Source: Ephemerocybe angulata (lineage: Eukaryota > Basidiomycota > Agaricomycetes > Agaricales > Psathyrellaceae). Taken from it: a stretch of 64,000 nt of DNA. The notes under the pieces are model-generated. The model was not told the DNA's origin. It saw only the letters and a program-made list of their open reading frames with translations, and ran no database searches. The position numbers were made by a program, and so were the translations under genes. Below, in pieces: positions 12,215-23,399 of this stretch; within the stretch, counting starts at the first letter, position 1; each line of letters starts with the position of its first letter. The stretch covers positions 248,001 through 312,000 of the forward strand of contig JAACJK010000005.1 of NCBI GenBank assembly GCA_013368325.1. The letters run 5' to 3'.

Positions 12215-13280
12215 TGGTTCTGAGATGGGTGTAGTTGGAAGGTTTTGGAAAGAGCTGGGGTGTACAGAAGATGTGGTGTCTGGTGAGATGTTCGACATAC
12301 TGTCAAGGTATGCCTCTATTTATACTGTGTCCCTTTCCTAATACATACGGTTATCCCGGAAAATATTTGGACCTACCCCACCTGGCCTTTGTCCCAGGGT
12401 TGCGATATGTTGCCAAATTCTCCGAGTCGGGGTGCATTGTCGTGGGACTTATCATAGGAACTCCACTCACTTTACGCAGCGAGCCGTCGCCGTCGCACTC
12501 CCCACACCCCGAGTCATACCTTGCGGCGATGCGACTCCCTTTATCGATGACATCGTAAGCGTAACATTACGCCCCGACGCTCTCGCTGACATCTCCCATG
12601 GGCGTAATTTCGTATGTATATTTGGAGGGTGAACAGGATTTTGGGCCCTCCATTCGCAATTAATCAAAGTCTCTCTCCTTTTCGCTCTGACAGCGCTTCA
12701 GCACAGCTAGGAGACTTACATACTTGATGCAATACGTCGGTTCCCACATACTGCGGGAGACTCAAAATTAATCTCAAAATCCGTCGACTTTGCTTTGCTC
12801 CTCCATGACTGAATATGCTGTCAATCTCGCAAGTTTGATTTCGCCTCTCGTTGCTCAGGGGTTCTTGATAAATCCGCGCTGGCGGTATATGGAGGTATTT
12901 AGAGACACACGGTTTCGTCAAGTGAAACCGGTCGTACACGCACCCTACGAGCATCAGCCTGGCCACAATGATGCAGCTTCAGATGCAGCATTAGGTTCGT
13001 TCAAGCGTACAAGTACTCAATTTAGCTTATAACAATAAGCACACCGCGTGCCCAAACACCCACGACGGCACCGATTATCGGCTCTCCTCAATGATTCAGG
13101 TCAATTAGGTGGTGTCCTCCCTTAATACTTGAAATATTTCGACGACGTTATCACGGTAAATGAAAGTGAGAAGCAAAGGATGGAAGGGAGATGATACAGG
13201 AAGTTCCGAATTACCTTGAAAATGACAATATATACATGACTTCGAAAAGATCTGGGCCTCGATTAACTTGGACGTCATGG
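12215..13280. other. Intergenic, no gene recognised
   Basis: Nothing supported beyond the SSP-C upstream region, which has a weak TATA-like stretch (TTTATA) near 12320. Confidence 0.35.
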
Positions 13281-13284
13281 TGCG

Positions 13285-13800
13285 GAACAGACAATATGTA
13301 CAGTACAAAATATAACGGAGTTGAACTCAAGTTGCAAATGACCCGAACAGAACAAATAGAATCTAAGTTAGTAGCCGAAATGAACATATGGAATCCAGAG
13401 ATTCGTCCGAGTCGTTGCCCCAAGTCCTCAGCCGCTGGGTTGCATGATGAAGCGCACGCGCAGAATGCGACCCGTCGAAGCCACTCCCGTCTGTAGGATC
13501 CTTATGATCAAGGAGATATTGGTAAAAGTCCGTGGCTACGGCTGGCGCGTGTTGGTCCCAGATAGCCCACATCGTCGCCACCACCCGACGATATCCAGCA
13601 GCGAGCATCCCGGCGGCGAGATGCACAGCCTCGTCAGGGAGCTTCTCTGAGCCGGTGCCTGTTTGACAAGCGGAGAGAAACGCAAGATCTGCGTCCTTAA
13701 GGTTGCGCTGAAGGATGGCCAAAAGATCTAGTGACCCAGAGGTGGCGGTATGCTCACGTGGCGGTATGCTCACTAGTGTACCTCCAATACTGGAGAACAG
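13285..13800 (-). pseudogene. TPR-CHAT-2 fragment (end of CHAT domain and 3' flank)
   Basis: This stretch is nearly identical to 35..480, including more than 100 bp of the 3' flank, so it is a recent duplicate of the end of TPR-CHAT-1. It keeps the catalytic Cys block (LAFLSACQTGTG) but not the part with the catalytic His, which should lie to the right. The frame is also damaged near the C-terminus by small deletions of about 10 and 5 bp around 13400-13425, so the usual WIPYVHFGY ending is lost. A 16-bp tandem duplication (GTGGCGGTATGCTCAC) sits at its right edge (about 13742-13773). The rest of the gene is absent. Confidence 0.8.
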
Positions 13801-13941
13801 CCCGGTCACATCAACCTTGACGGCCTGCAGCAGTCTAAAACCCGATAGACTTGGAAAATAAATGAAGGATATAGTAAACGAGCCAATAGATAGAGGCTGA
13901 GCACGATACAGTCCGAAATAGAAGGACTTGGGTAGCTAAAC

Positions 13942-13968
13942 TATGGCACGAATACCGTGCAGAATTAA
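13942..13968 (+). repeat. E1 left terminal inverted repeat
   Basis: 27-bp end, inverse complement of 23165..23191 with one mismatch. The outer 13 bases TATGGCACGAATA are shared with E2. Confidence 0.85.
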
Positions 13969-14305
13969 CAGCGAAAAATACGTACATTTTTGGGCATATT
14001 TTGAGGAGAACTCACTTATTTCGGTACACCTCAATTCAAACGAGACTTTTGGTATGGTACATCGAGATCTTTTGAGTAATAGTACACCATATAAATGGGG
14101 TGCAGAAAGGGTACATGCGCCGTAGTGCGGAATGGTACATGGATTTCCGAGCAATCGCGGCGTTGGTACATATGGGAAACGCCTTCCGAAAATGGTACAC
14201 CCCATGACTTTCACGTGTGGTGGCGATGCACTGGCCACCCTGGCATCGCGTCGTTGATTGTTTCGTTCCACCTTCATCTCTCGAGAACCAGACCTTCGCT
14301 ATACC

Positions 14306-17063
14306 ATGCCCGAGACAGTAGAAGGGCGTGCACACCACCTCACATCGCTATGGGGCCTAGAGGCCTACCCCGACTCAAGCCGGCAGGTTCAAGGCCTGTG
14401 GGCCGACTACACCGCAACCGAAACAAAGGCCGCGGAGATTCCTGAAGGCATTGTCCAGAAACTTACACCACAGACGACACTCCGGCGTGGAAAGCATGGC
14501 AAGCAGACTCCAATCATAGCCAAGGAGCTCCAAGGCACGGATACAGAACCCCCAGCCATTGCTATCACGTCTCTTGCTTTGAGAGGAGTCCACTATTCAG
14601 TGCGGGCGCTTATTGTTGATTTGGGTCTGCTTTGGCTCAGAGTACGTTCCGTTCCGTATCTTTCTAATCTATATCAACTAAGTTTATCCTCAGGTGGCAT
14701 ACCTCACACACACCTCCGTTCAGGTCTATTCTCGGATGCGCTGGGAGGAACTACTTCTCGTTTCAAGCAAGGTGCGCATTTTGAAGGCTTTTCATCTTGT
14801 TTTCATCTTGATACTGTGCTCAACTGCCCTGGCCTTCGTTTATGCAGCTTCGGAAGTTCTCCGTGGCACTTGCCATTGAGTGCGTCGACTTTGTTCTCGC
14901 GTTTGTTTCTATGGATAAGCTTTTCCAGGTGCGCAGTGTATGCTTGACACAACCCGCCACGACTGACAGCTCGTCCTCAGCCTATATGGTCCACTACGCG
15001 CACCGGTCTGCCTGTTGAACCGCCATATGTACTGGATGAGTACGGGAGGTTCCTGGATGGCGTTGCAGTTTGGATTAAGTCGCGCTGGCACACATCCCGA
15101 TTCGACTTCGCTGTGAACGCTATCCGGGGAGCAAGTGATGTTTGGATTGGAATTGGAGCCTATACCGTCAACGAGGTGTTCTTTATTGCAGGTGCGTCAA
15201 TGGTATGATCCTGGTGCTTCGACTATCTAACAAATGCTCAGGGATTCCGATGGGTATTCGCGAATGCGAGCTTTTCAATAGTCCGTCCCGCACCGCTCGC
15301 TTGTGTGAGGCTTACTGGGCTTTTGCACAGCGTGCCGAAGATAAACTCCCGTAAGTCTTGGTGTCCTTTGGTTATTCTATTACCGTGCTTCAAGCTTCAA
15401 CACGTTTTGACACTTCGACGCTTTTCGAGATTTCGAGTTCAGCGGTTTCGAGTTTCGAGCTTTCGAGTTCCGAGTTTTCGAGTTTCGAGTTTTCGAGTTT
15501 CGAGCTTTCCAGCGGTTTCGAACTTTCGAGTTTCGAGCTTTCATCGACTTCCGAGCTTTCGTGTTTCCGAGTTTCAAGATTTCGAGTTTTGAGCTTTCGA
15601 GTTTCCCGTTTTCGACTTTCAACTTTCGAGTTTTCGACTTTCAGAATTCGTTTTGAAGATTGAGAATATGTTCTAACGCTGCACACACTCCCAGCGCTCT
15701 CCTTCGACCAGCATGGGACCGTGGGTTGCTTGCCCCCAGTCGTGATGAGCGACATGCTTATCCAGAGAAAATGCTTTACATCTATGGAAAGCTCTCGTTA
15801 TCCCTTCCCACATCATTAGTCCAACTGGCAGAGGAGCACAATGTGAGTCGTTTAGCGCTTGTTTTGATCTTATACTCACCACCAACTAGCGGAACGTTCG
15901 CGAAATCACCACGGTCTTTGAACGAGAAGACATTCCCTTCTGGTTTCGCAGTGAATGGCTCGAACTTCTACCTGATCCATTTGAGCCTGCTTATATCCTC
16001 GAAAGCTTGCAATCCGATGGAAAGTACCACTTGGGGCACTTGATATTTCCACGGGAATGGAATGCTCTCCAGTCGTACTATCAGTTCCCATGCCCAACCC
16101 GAACCGACCCTCTCACACTTGCATACACCTGTTTACGTGAGTACGGATTCAACACAAGCGCTCACCTGCTAACCCGTTATGTTAGATGTTGATATCGAGG
16201 CTGCCGAAACTCATCTACGGCCTATTTCTGATATTCAGTCAGTATTTGCAGATCTGAGCGATAGGTCGAACCGTCGAAGCATCAAGCCTTATGCTATGTC
16301 AACATCGAAGAAGGGGTGTTTATGGTCGCTCATTGACCTCTATCCTAGTACCAGTCGTGCTAACGAAAAGTGAGTTCTGACTACCCAGTCCTGCACTGTA
16401 CTCACGAAGGTTGTATGCGAAAAGAGAACACTCGACGTCTGTTGCGATGAAGGAGATTCCTGAAGAACATGCTTTTATTAAGCAAAGCTCCGACAAAGGG
16501 GTGGCGATTGGGGCCTTTGAGTGGGCACCCAATGGACGAGTTTTGAAGCAGGGAAGGCGTGTTTTAAGGTGTGTTGTTTCTCAATCGATGCATTTGGTCC
16601 GATGCTAACTTGGATTGGCAGGGTACCCATGCGAGATCACTATTCAGCCGAGTTTTCGGAGAACGACGTCAAGCAGCTCACAATCCGCACCTGGAAGAAG
16701 GAGTATATCGAGAAGGAAACTGCCAAGATCATCAAGTTGGCGAAGAGGAAAGGTCGAGAGCCAACAGCAACAGAGCTGGCGGTTGGATCAAGGAAGCTCA
16801 GTGACGCTGCATGTCGCCAGCGTGACCGCAGGGTAAAGCAAGCATTGGAGGAGCACCATCGACTTTTTGGGGACCTGAAGCGAAAGCGCGAGGAAGACCT
16901 GACTCCAGCAGTATTGACAAGTGGGGATGTGAATGCGTTGCCAAAGCCAAAGCGCGTCTCGGTGGACAAGCAGCTTTTGGCAGCTTCGGCGAAAGAGAAC
17001 ATTGACATGGGTCCCCGGGCAACTCGATCGCGCTTGGCTATGGCTAAATCTGTATCTCTCTAG
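14306..17063 (+). CDS. E1 gene A: conserved-looking transposon accessory protein, 664 aa
   Basis: Ten exons join without a stop: 14306..14641, 14694..14771, 14848..14928, 14981..15191, 15242..15350, 15695..15842, 15890..16136, 16186..16369, 16410..16568 and 16622..17063, total 1995 nt. All introns are GT..AG with consistent phases, and the ATG sits in a good ACCATGC context. I do not recognise the family and see no signal peptide or catalytic motif. The last 150 residues are highly basic and helical (EYIEKETAKIIKLAKRKGRE, KRKREED), suggesting a nucleic-acid or chromatin contact. The gene converges on gene B with 41 bp between. An unusual 344-bp intron (15351..15694) is filled with TTTCGAG repeats. 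A role with the transposase is inferred from position only. Confidence 0.75.
15400..15660. repeat. TTTCGAG simple repeat inside an intron
   Basis: About 250 bp of imperfect TTTCGAG/TTTCGAC hexamer-heptamer repeats within intron 5 of gene A. The other nine introns of this gene and its neighbours are 40-80 bp, so this is a local expansion. Confidence 0.7.
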
Positions 17064-17104
17064 CTATTAGAGTACTTAGTTACTCGCAGTCCAGTTGAAT
17101 TACA

Positions 17105-18738
17105 TCAATCTTTTTGACTATAGAATGCTGTAAGACGAAGAACAACCTCACAGTAAGTATCTATACCCCAAGCACCATCATCTTTTTCCAAGTCCATGCC
17201 TCCTAGTGCGTCCCTTGCCTCAGAAAGCACCTCGTCATCTGTTGTTACAATGCCTGCCTCAATCTCATCATCTAAAGTCTCGAAGTAGTCTGACCTGGGG
17301 GGAACAGGCTGGCTATCTTCTGCACCTGGCTCATCACCCTCTTCTCCATAGTCGTCTCCCACATTAGATACATTGTCCCCTGCATCAAAATCCCAGTACC
17401 CTGCATTGATAGCCCGTTCTTTGCTAAGCTCGTAAAGGGCGAACGGCGTTTTGTAGCGTTCAGTGCGCAGCGAATGGTTGTTCCATGATGTTGTCGTTTC
17501 GTCAAGGGACTTTTGGATTCGAGGGTGGTAGACAAGGAAAAGTGCGGTGAGGTGCGTCTTGCAGTCGGTGTCGAGAAGTTCCTCCTTCTCTAACTGGCTG
17601 AACAGTTGGCGAAAAAACTCGAGAGTATCTCGCCTAACATCGCGCCATAGGCGCTCAATACGGACATTATGAACAGACCTAATTATCCGATTAGCAGATA
17701 TAAGATAGAGAGCAATGATGACGCACCTGCCACGGAGATATGCACGATGAGCTATTCCCCACTTCTCTACCATCTTCCGCTCAATCTCATTATTCTCCGT
17801 TCCATAGTCCCCTCGCACCCGGCTTGGCCAGCCAAACTGTGAGACCGCAGTCATAAAGCATGCTCCAACTGTTTTCGAACGCTTGTTATTTGAGCAAACC
17901 AGATAGATGATCATTCTTGAGTAACCGTCGACACAGCCATGGACAATGAAGCCCCATGGCTTCAACTTCTCATTCCCATCTTGATGCCATAGCGCGTTAG
18001 AGCCTCGAACCCGGTATACACGTCGCTTGGTCGCTCCCCGAAATCTAGATAGGGTTTCTAAGCGTTAGCAAAAGGCTATGCAGGATCGAGATATGTGCGA
18101 GAATAGTACCTCAGGGCAACACCCTCCTCATCTACTCTCCTGAGTGAAGCCCGAACACGGTGCAGCTGGATATTCAGTCCACCTGCAAGGAGGTGACCTC
18201 GAACCACAATAGAGCCAGAAAGAGGGTGGTGGAGATTGATTTGGGATACATATTCGTCCAAGGTTGCATCGTCGATGGTACTGTACGCGATTTTGGCTGT
18301 AGATATGCCTGCCTGGCCCAAGTGGTTGTGAAGCGTACGAAGCGAGACTCCCATTGATTCTGCGATATCCTTCCAGGTGTTTCCCATATCGTGTAGCTGG
18401 ACGGCGCGATGTAGATCGAGGTTGTATCGGGCGGGGCCAGGCTTTCCAGTTGCTGAGCGTGAACATTGTGGCATATGAGCTTTATGTGGCTTGCCTAAAT
18501 ACTCCATGAGTGGGAGGAGCACAAGGTCGACAAGTCGGACACATTCTTCAATTTCTGACTTGGTCAGAAGTGAGTAGTCTTTGAGGTCGGTCAAAATTGA
18601 GCGACTGGCTTGAAGTTGGCGAGCCAGACCAGACCCCCGTTCGATATCGACATTTGGCACTGAAGAGAGGTAGAAGCGAGTGTCGAGGATGAGGCGGTCT
18701 GCCTTTTCTAGCAAATGAGGGAGATAGTCATAGGACAT
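17105..18738 (-). CDS. E1 gene B: integrase-like DDE transposase, 506 aa
   Basis: Three exons join cleanly: 18110..18738, 17727..18044 and 17105..17678 (1521 nt). The N-terminal 200 residues are helical, with a helix-turn-helix stretch (DMGNTWKDIAESMGVSLRTL). The catalytic core is of the retroviral-integrase type: Asp232 in ALWHQDG, Asp289 in VRGDYGTEN and Glu324 in NVRIERLWRDV, giving D-x56-D-x34-E. It resembles the RT-free integrase-core proteins known from animals and fungi rather than gypsy integrases: it has no zinc-binding HHCC domain and no chromodomain. The C-terminus is acidic. It should cut and join the TIRs of E1. A longer start at 18810 is possible; I chose 18738 because the extra leader is hydrophobic and unlike the rest. 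Confidence 0.85.
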
Positions 18739-18859
18739 GAGATATGGTGGAGATGAAGAAAGAAACAGAAATTGCGAGCATGGATCAAAGGATTGAACAA
18801 ATATGAACAAGCAGGGTTAGGCTTAGGTCCCGCATAGTACCTCCAGCGGAATGGACTCT

Positions 18860-19360
18860 ACGAAATTATTGGTCCAAACGTAAGCTCAAAAAGCACAATA
18901 TACAGTCTCTCAAAGGTCTTCTGAGCACAAATCTAAAAGAATCTAGAGCCCAAGGTGCAAAGTTGAAGCAGAATACCAAGTTCTCTGACCGATATTGGTG
19001 GGATCATCAACGACCAGGCTGGATCAGGCCGCCCATACGCCGGCGACATTGGACTGTAAGAAGTTATTGGTCTAAACCTAAGCTTAAAAAACTTGATATA
19101 TGGTTTCTCATAGGTCTAATGAACACAATTATACAGAAATCTAGAGCCCAAGTATCTAAGTTGTAGCAGAGAGTCAAGTTTTCTGACTGACAGTCAAATG
19201 ATGGGCTGCCATCAAAGTCCGAGTGTGCGCGTGTGTTCGTCCAAACTGATGTGCCAATTGCAATACCTCTGATCTATTGGTCTAAATCTAAGACAGGAAA
19301 CACATATATAAGTATACTATAAGGTCTAATGTATATGTATGTGCAAAAATCTAGAGCCCA
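18860..19360. repeat. Three degenerate ~190-220-bp repeats between genes C and B
   Basis: Each unit begins with a TTATTGGTCTAAA-like word (near 18868, 19057 and 19277) and ends with AATCTAGAGCCCA (near 18940, 19140 and 19350). Between the two words lies a TCTCAYAGGTCTAATG-like stretch. The block fills the gap between the end of gene C and the start of gene B, where the gene B promoter should lie. Confidence 0.6.
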
Positions 19361-19366
19361 GCATCG

Positions 19367-22300
19367 CTAGTTTCGGCGCGAACCAATAAGTTGGACGACT
19401 TCCAAGTACAGCTGCTTCAACTGTTCTGGTACGTCCGTATTCTTGTCTGGATGATATATCTATTGAAATCCTTCAGCCAGAGTTCATGATAATGAGTAAG
19501 GGAGGGCGTACAAGCATCATCTGCTTCCATATATGGGGTTCATCCATGCCTTCGAAATCCGCCCACTGCTTGCGACGAGACGGAGCAGGGAGGAGCTGCA
19601 GAATGCGTTGATAGAGTCGAATCATCGGTAGCAGTGGTGTTTTCAATAGCTCTGCGATAATAGATTCAACGCTCTCAGTATCTGTGTTGAACGGTGTTGA
19701 GCGCAGCTGAGGTGGAACTTTTTTCTTGGGTTTTGGCTTTGGCTTTGGGTTGGGAGGTGGGGGAGGGCCATTCGATGACGACGATCCTGATGATGTATTC
19801 GGGTTGGACCCTAGGTGCTCCTTTCGGTACTGTGGATCCACCGATGGATAACTACTGCCCTTTTTTGGGAACAGAGTCTCTGGAACTTCATGGTCTGACA
19901 GCTGTGGGGTTGGCTCTCTTGCTGCTAACGTGAATCAACGATGAGGACACTATAGATATGCATAGTATGCATACTTACGTTCAAACTTGAACTCAAACTT
20001 GTGCGACCCCCACTCTATCTCTTCATCATCATCGTCGCTTACAACAAGAGGTCGATTTCTAAGTCATTCATTAGACACTACAGTCGACATATAATATAAA
20101 GGACATCTACTTAGTTCCACTGCTAGAGCTGCGAGTGTTACGAGTCGACCCTGGCTTCTCTGAGACACCGGGGTTAGGATTGTTCTGCATTTTTGCTTTG
20201 GATTGACTCTATCGAAATTGAACGAGTGAGCATGCAGCTAACTGACCTTAACGAAGTATGAGATCCATACCTTGGTCCAGTTGGTCAGTTTTCGGGCTAG
20301 CGCTGAAGCGAAAGCCTCGAGCATATTGAAGAGGGGATAGTACAGGGGATGGTCGAGGTCCATGTCATCCAGCAAAGGATCGAAGATCTCCTCCAGCATG
20401 CCCTGCATTCCAAAGCGTCCAACGAGCAACTTGCGGTCGACCATTTTGAGATGATCGTCGAGGGATCCAAAGTCGTTGGTGAGCGCAAGCTTGAAGTCAT
20501 CCAGCGACGATGTCGAGATATTCAATTGGAGAACAGAAAGAACTTCAGTTGGCTGGGCTTCCTAAATGATATCAGGTCGTTAGAAGAGTCAGGCTGGTTA
20601 ATACCGGAGAGAGAACATACAGCGAAGTAGGGAGCCTTCAACTGAAGGACTGAACGAAAGTGGCTGAAGCCAGGAGGGTCATACAGGGACCGTTTTGCCC
20701 CGTACCGCCCACGGAACACGAGAACGAGGTTGAGAATGGCCTTCCCATAAGGCTCCATAGCATCGATCATCTTGTTGAGCTCATTTGACATATCCGTAGG
20801 GCTACCCGCAGCCGCCTTTTGGATCACAAGGTAAGCGCGATGCATGGAGCTGATAATGGGGTGCAAGCCATGGGGACCCAAGCGAAAGACTGCATCGAAC
20901 TCATCCCCAACTCCTGGATCGAGCCCGTTCGCTGTAGCTTGCGCCGAGTGGGAGGTTTCGTCGAGTTCAAGGATGAATCCAAGAGAAGGGAGAAAAGCGT
21001 TGATCGCGGGGAAGAGCAGTGTCGAGGCATCTGGTCCCAGAAATGTCGTCCCAGTAGTAAGAGAGTCGAGTGCTTCGTTGAATTGAACAAGCTTTTGATG
21101 AGGTTTCGAGTAAGGATACATCGTAGTTGGAGGCCACTGGTACGAAGAGTCAGTTCGCTGTATGTTACTTGTGGAATATGGAGTGGTGAGCGTACCCAGA
21201 CAGAGGTTTTCGGACCTGGTGCACTAGGATGCACATTCACGGTCAAGCGATATGCAGTGTTGAGCGACGAGGAATCTGAGAATATTGATAATAAGCACCC
21301 ATGACTCGGAGTCTGCCACAACGAGCAGAGAACTTACGAAGAAAATCGCCAACGCTCTCATCATCGTAGCTTGGAGGGTTCCTGCGGGCCTTGGTGGAAG
21401 CAGGCTTCTTGCTTTTGGGCTTGTTGTTGCTGTTGTTGTTGAGGTCGTTGTGAGTGTCATCGTCGTTGTCGGAAGAGGAGTCAGCCCGATCGCCGGTGGT
21501 GTCATTGTCGGACCCATCGGAATCTGAGTCAGCCATGGGCTCTTCCTTACGCTTCTTGCTGTACTGCGACAGGCCATCAACAGGAATGTCACCACTCCCA
21601 GCAGACAGAGCGATATAGACGAGATTTTTGAACTCGGCCTTTGCCTGGCGATGTGCAGCAATCCTGGCTCTGAATGATTTCGTGAGTGCGACCCTCAGGA
21701 TCTGACGGAATGACATAACTCACCCAAGAATATCGTGGAATTCAACAGATCCACCGACTCCATCTACGAGAGGCTCTAGTAACTGGCGACCACCTTTTCC
21801 CTGAGGCACCGGCACGAGGAGACGCCATCCCCGGATAGGATCGCAGAGAGGGTCAGCCTCCGTCGCGTTCTTTACGAGAGGGCAGCGAGAAAATCCGGTG
21901 CGAACCGCATAGTCGATATCGTATGGGGTCATGCCAACATTGATGGTGATATAGACGACTTGGCGAATCTTCTGTAGGACTCGCATTCTATTCAAAGGGA
22001 CGGTCAATGATAGGACCCACAGGAAGCAGGAAGCACTTACGATGCAACTGAAGGCTGCTCGAGTCCCCCCTCATCTACCGCATCCGTACCATGCACGAGG
22101 GTGAATAGGGCTGTAATCTGCTCTCCTTTTTTGAAGACACGGGCACTCGCAGAACCGGACTTGTTCGTCTTCTTGTTTGGGACAGCAGAGTCGTTGCCAT
22201 CGTTCTTGCGCTTGCCACCTTGAGCGCCGGCCTTCGTCTTCGTCTTCGAGGAACTCCCAGTACCCTGTATATCAGTGAGTACGATGCCATTCTACAATCA

Positions 22301-22740
22301 GTGAAGGAGGGAGCGACACGTACAGGAGGTTTATTCACGTTGAACGCGTTTTGAAAGCGCGTATCATCGCGCTGCTTTTGCTCAGCTCGCTCCCTCGCAA
22401 GCTTCGCAGCCTCACTAACAGAGGTGAAGGGAGCCTGACCTGTACTTGGCTCTGCAGCAGGTGGTGGAATGAACTCGTTGGGCATACTCGGTGTTTTCGA
22501 CCGATGTCCATCCTACATCACCAAGTTATTAGACAAACACATCGCATGTGATGAGAAATAGAAACTTACATTCACGCCCGCATTGGTCGAAGCATCGTCG
22601 TGATAAGCATGCTGCATGCCGTAGCAGCCGCAGAGGCATTTTCGACCTCGTTCATCCGGAACAGTGGTTTCAAGAGAGTAAAAGGATGTGCAGCTTCCCT
22701 TGAAGGCGCACGCGAGGTTAGTGCAGCGTCCAAGCACCAT
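19367..22740 (-). CDS. E1 gene C: Cys-rich protein with J-domain-like C-terminus, 916 aa
   Basis: Twelve exons join in frame: 22570..22740, 22324..22512, 22041..22264, 21724..21987, 21338..21669, 21196..21275, 20621..21136, 20271..20561, 20111..20208, 19979..20058, 19512..19924 and 19367..19459 (2751 nt). The N-terminus is Cys-rich (LGRCTNLACAFKGSC, then CLCGCYGMQH), which suggests metal binding. The middle has a basic stretch, then an acidic Asp/Ser tract (DSDSDGSDND). A Pro/Lys linker precedes a helical end with IYHPDKN, the HPD signature of J domains. The final exon carrying HPD is short and is only visible after splicing. The family is not known to me. A J-domain would imply recruiting Hsp70, for example in complex assembly; this is inference. 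Confidence 0.75.
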
Positions 22741-23164
22741 TTCTAGGGGAATAGAAGTGGTGGGAGGACGAAAGGGATGAGAACGAACAAAGGTGGCCGG
22801 TCAAAAATTTCGCAGCGTCTGACCAAGCCCCCGGCAAAAAGTTGTGCAGCTCGGGATGGTCCGACGGAAGTAAATGTGCGGGCTATTCATTTATGGAAAT
22901 GGCGCAGATAAGCGCCGGTGGGCGCTTCGGCTGCCATGCCCATGCCACATGTACTACCTTGGCGAAGTGTACCAATAATTGAAAATCTTCGGATATATGA
23001 CATGTACCACTCAACGGTGCCCATGTACCAACCAATATATCATAGGTGTACTTATTTTTCAGAGGTGTACTAATTTCATTTTGACTGCAGGTGTACCACG
23101 GGCGGTCTCCTGTCATCCAGACTGTACTACCAAAACAGTGAAAAAAGCAGTGATGTGCTATTAT
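22741..23164. other. E1 right subterminal region
   Basis: No gene. Contains about eight TGTACC/TGTACT motifs between 22945 and 23125, mirror images of those at the left end; likely transposase binding sites by analogy with other large DNA transposons. Confidence 0.5.
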
Positions 23165-23191
23165 TTAATTCTGCACGATATTCGTGCCATA
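23165..23191 (-). repeat. E1 right terminal inverted repeat
   Basis: Inverse complement of 13942..13968 with one mismatch. It is followed by GG and then the left end of E2. Confidence 0.85.
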
Positions 23192-23399
23192 GGTATGGCA
23201 CGAATATTGTATCAATATTATTTTTTGGTACAACAAGCTTATTTACGTCCATTTGGGGGTACACCCTTCCCCTCAGACCCAGTGAGAATCGGAATCTCCT
23301 GGGGACATCCCAGAGTATCTTATTTCACAAAATCCGAGTGCCACTACTCCCACAGTATCCTAGAAGCACCTTTTTTGAAGATCTGATGCAATAAACACC

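Larger units (their letters stand above)
13942..23191. mobile_element. E1: 9.25-kb three-gene DNA transposon with integrase-like transposase
   Basis: The ends are 27-bp inverted repeats starting TATGGCACGAATA (13942..13968 and 23165..23191), matching at 26 of 27 positions. Inside each end lies an array of about eight GGTACA/TGTACC-type motifs in mirror orientation (13980-14200 and 22945-23125). Between them are three intact genes: A on plus, B and C on minus. No target duplication could be fixed, because the right end abuts E2 with only GG between. No reverse transcriptase is present. The integrity of both ends and all three genes suggests a young or recently active element. Confidence 0.85.

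Noticed and set aside
17105..18738. Reading E1 gene B as a gypsy integrase relic
   Set aside because: No reverse transcriptase, LTR, HHCC zinc domain or chromodomain nearby; the spliced gene is intact and lies between TIRs.
13930..23200. A target-site duplication for E1 or E2
   Set aside because: Flanks TAAAC, GG and CATCGG do not match in any register, so none is claimed.
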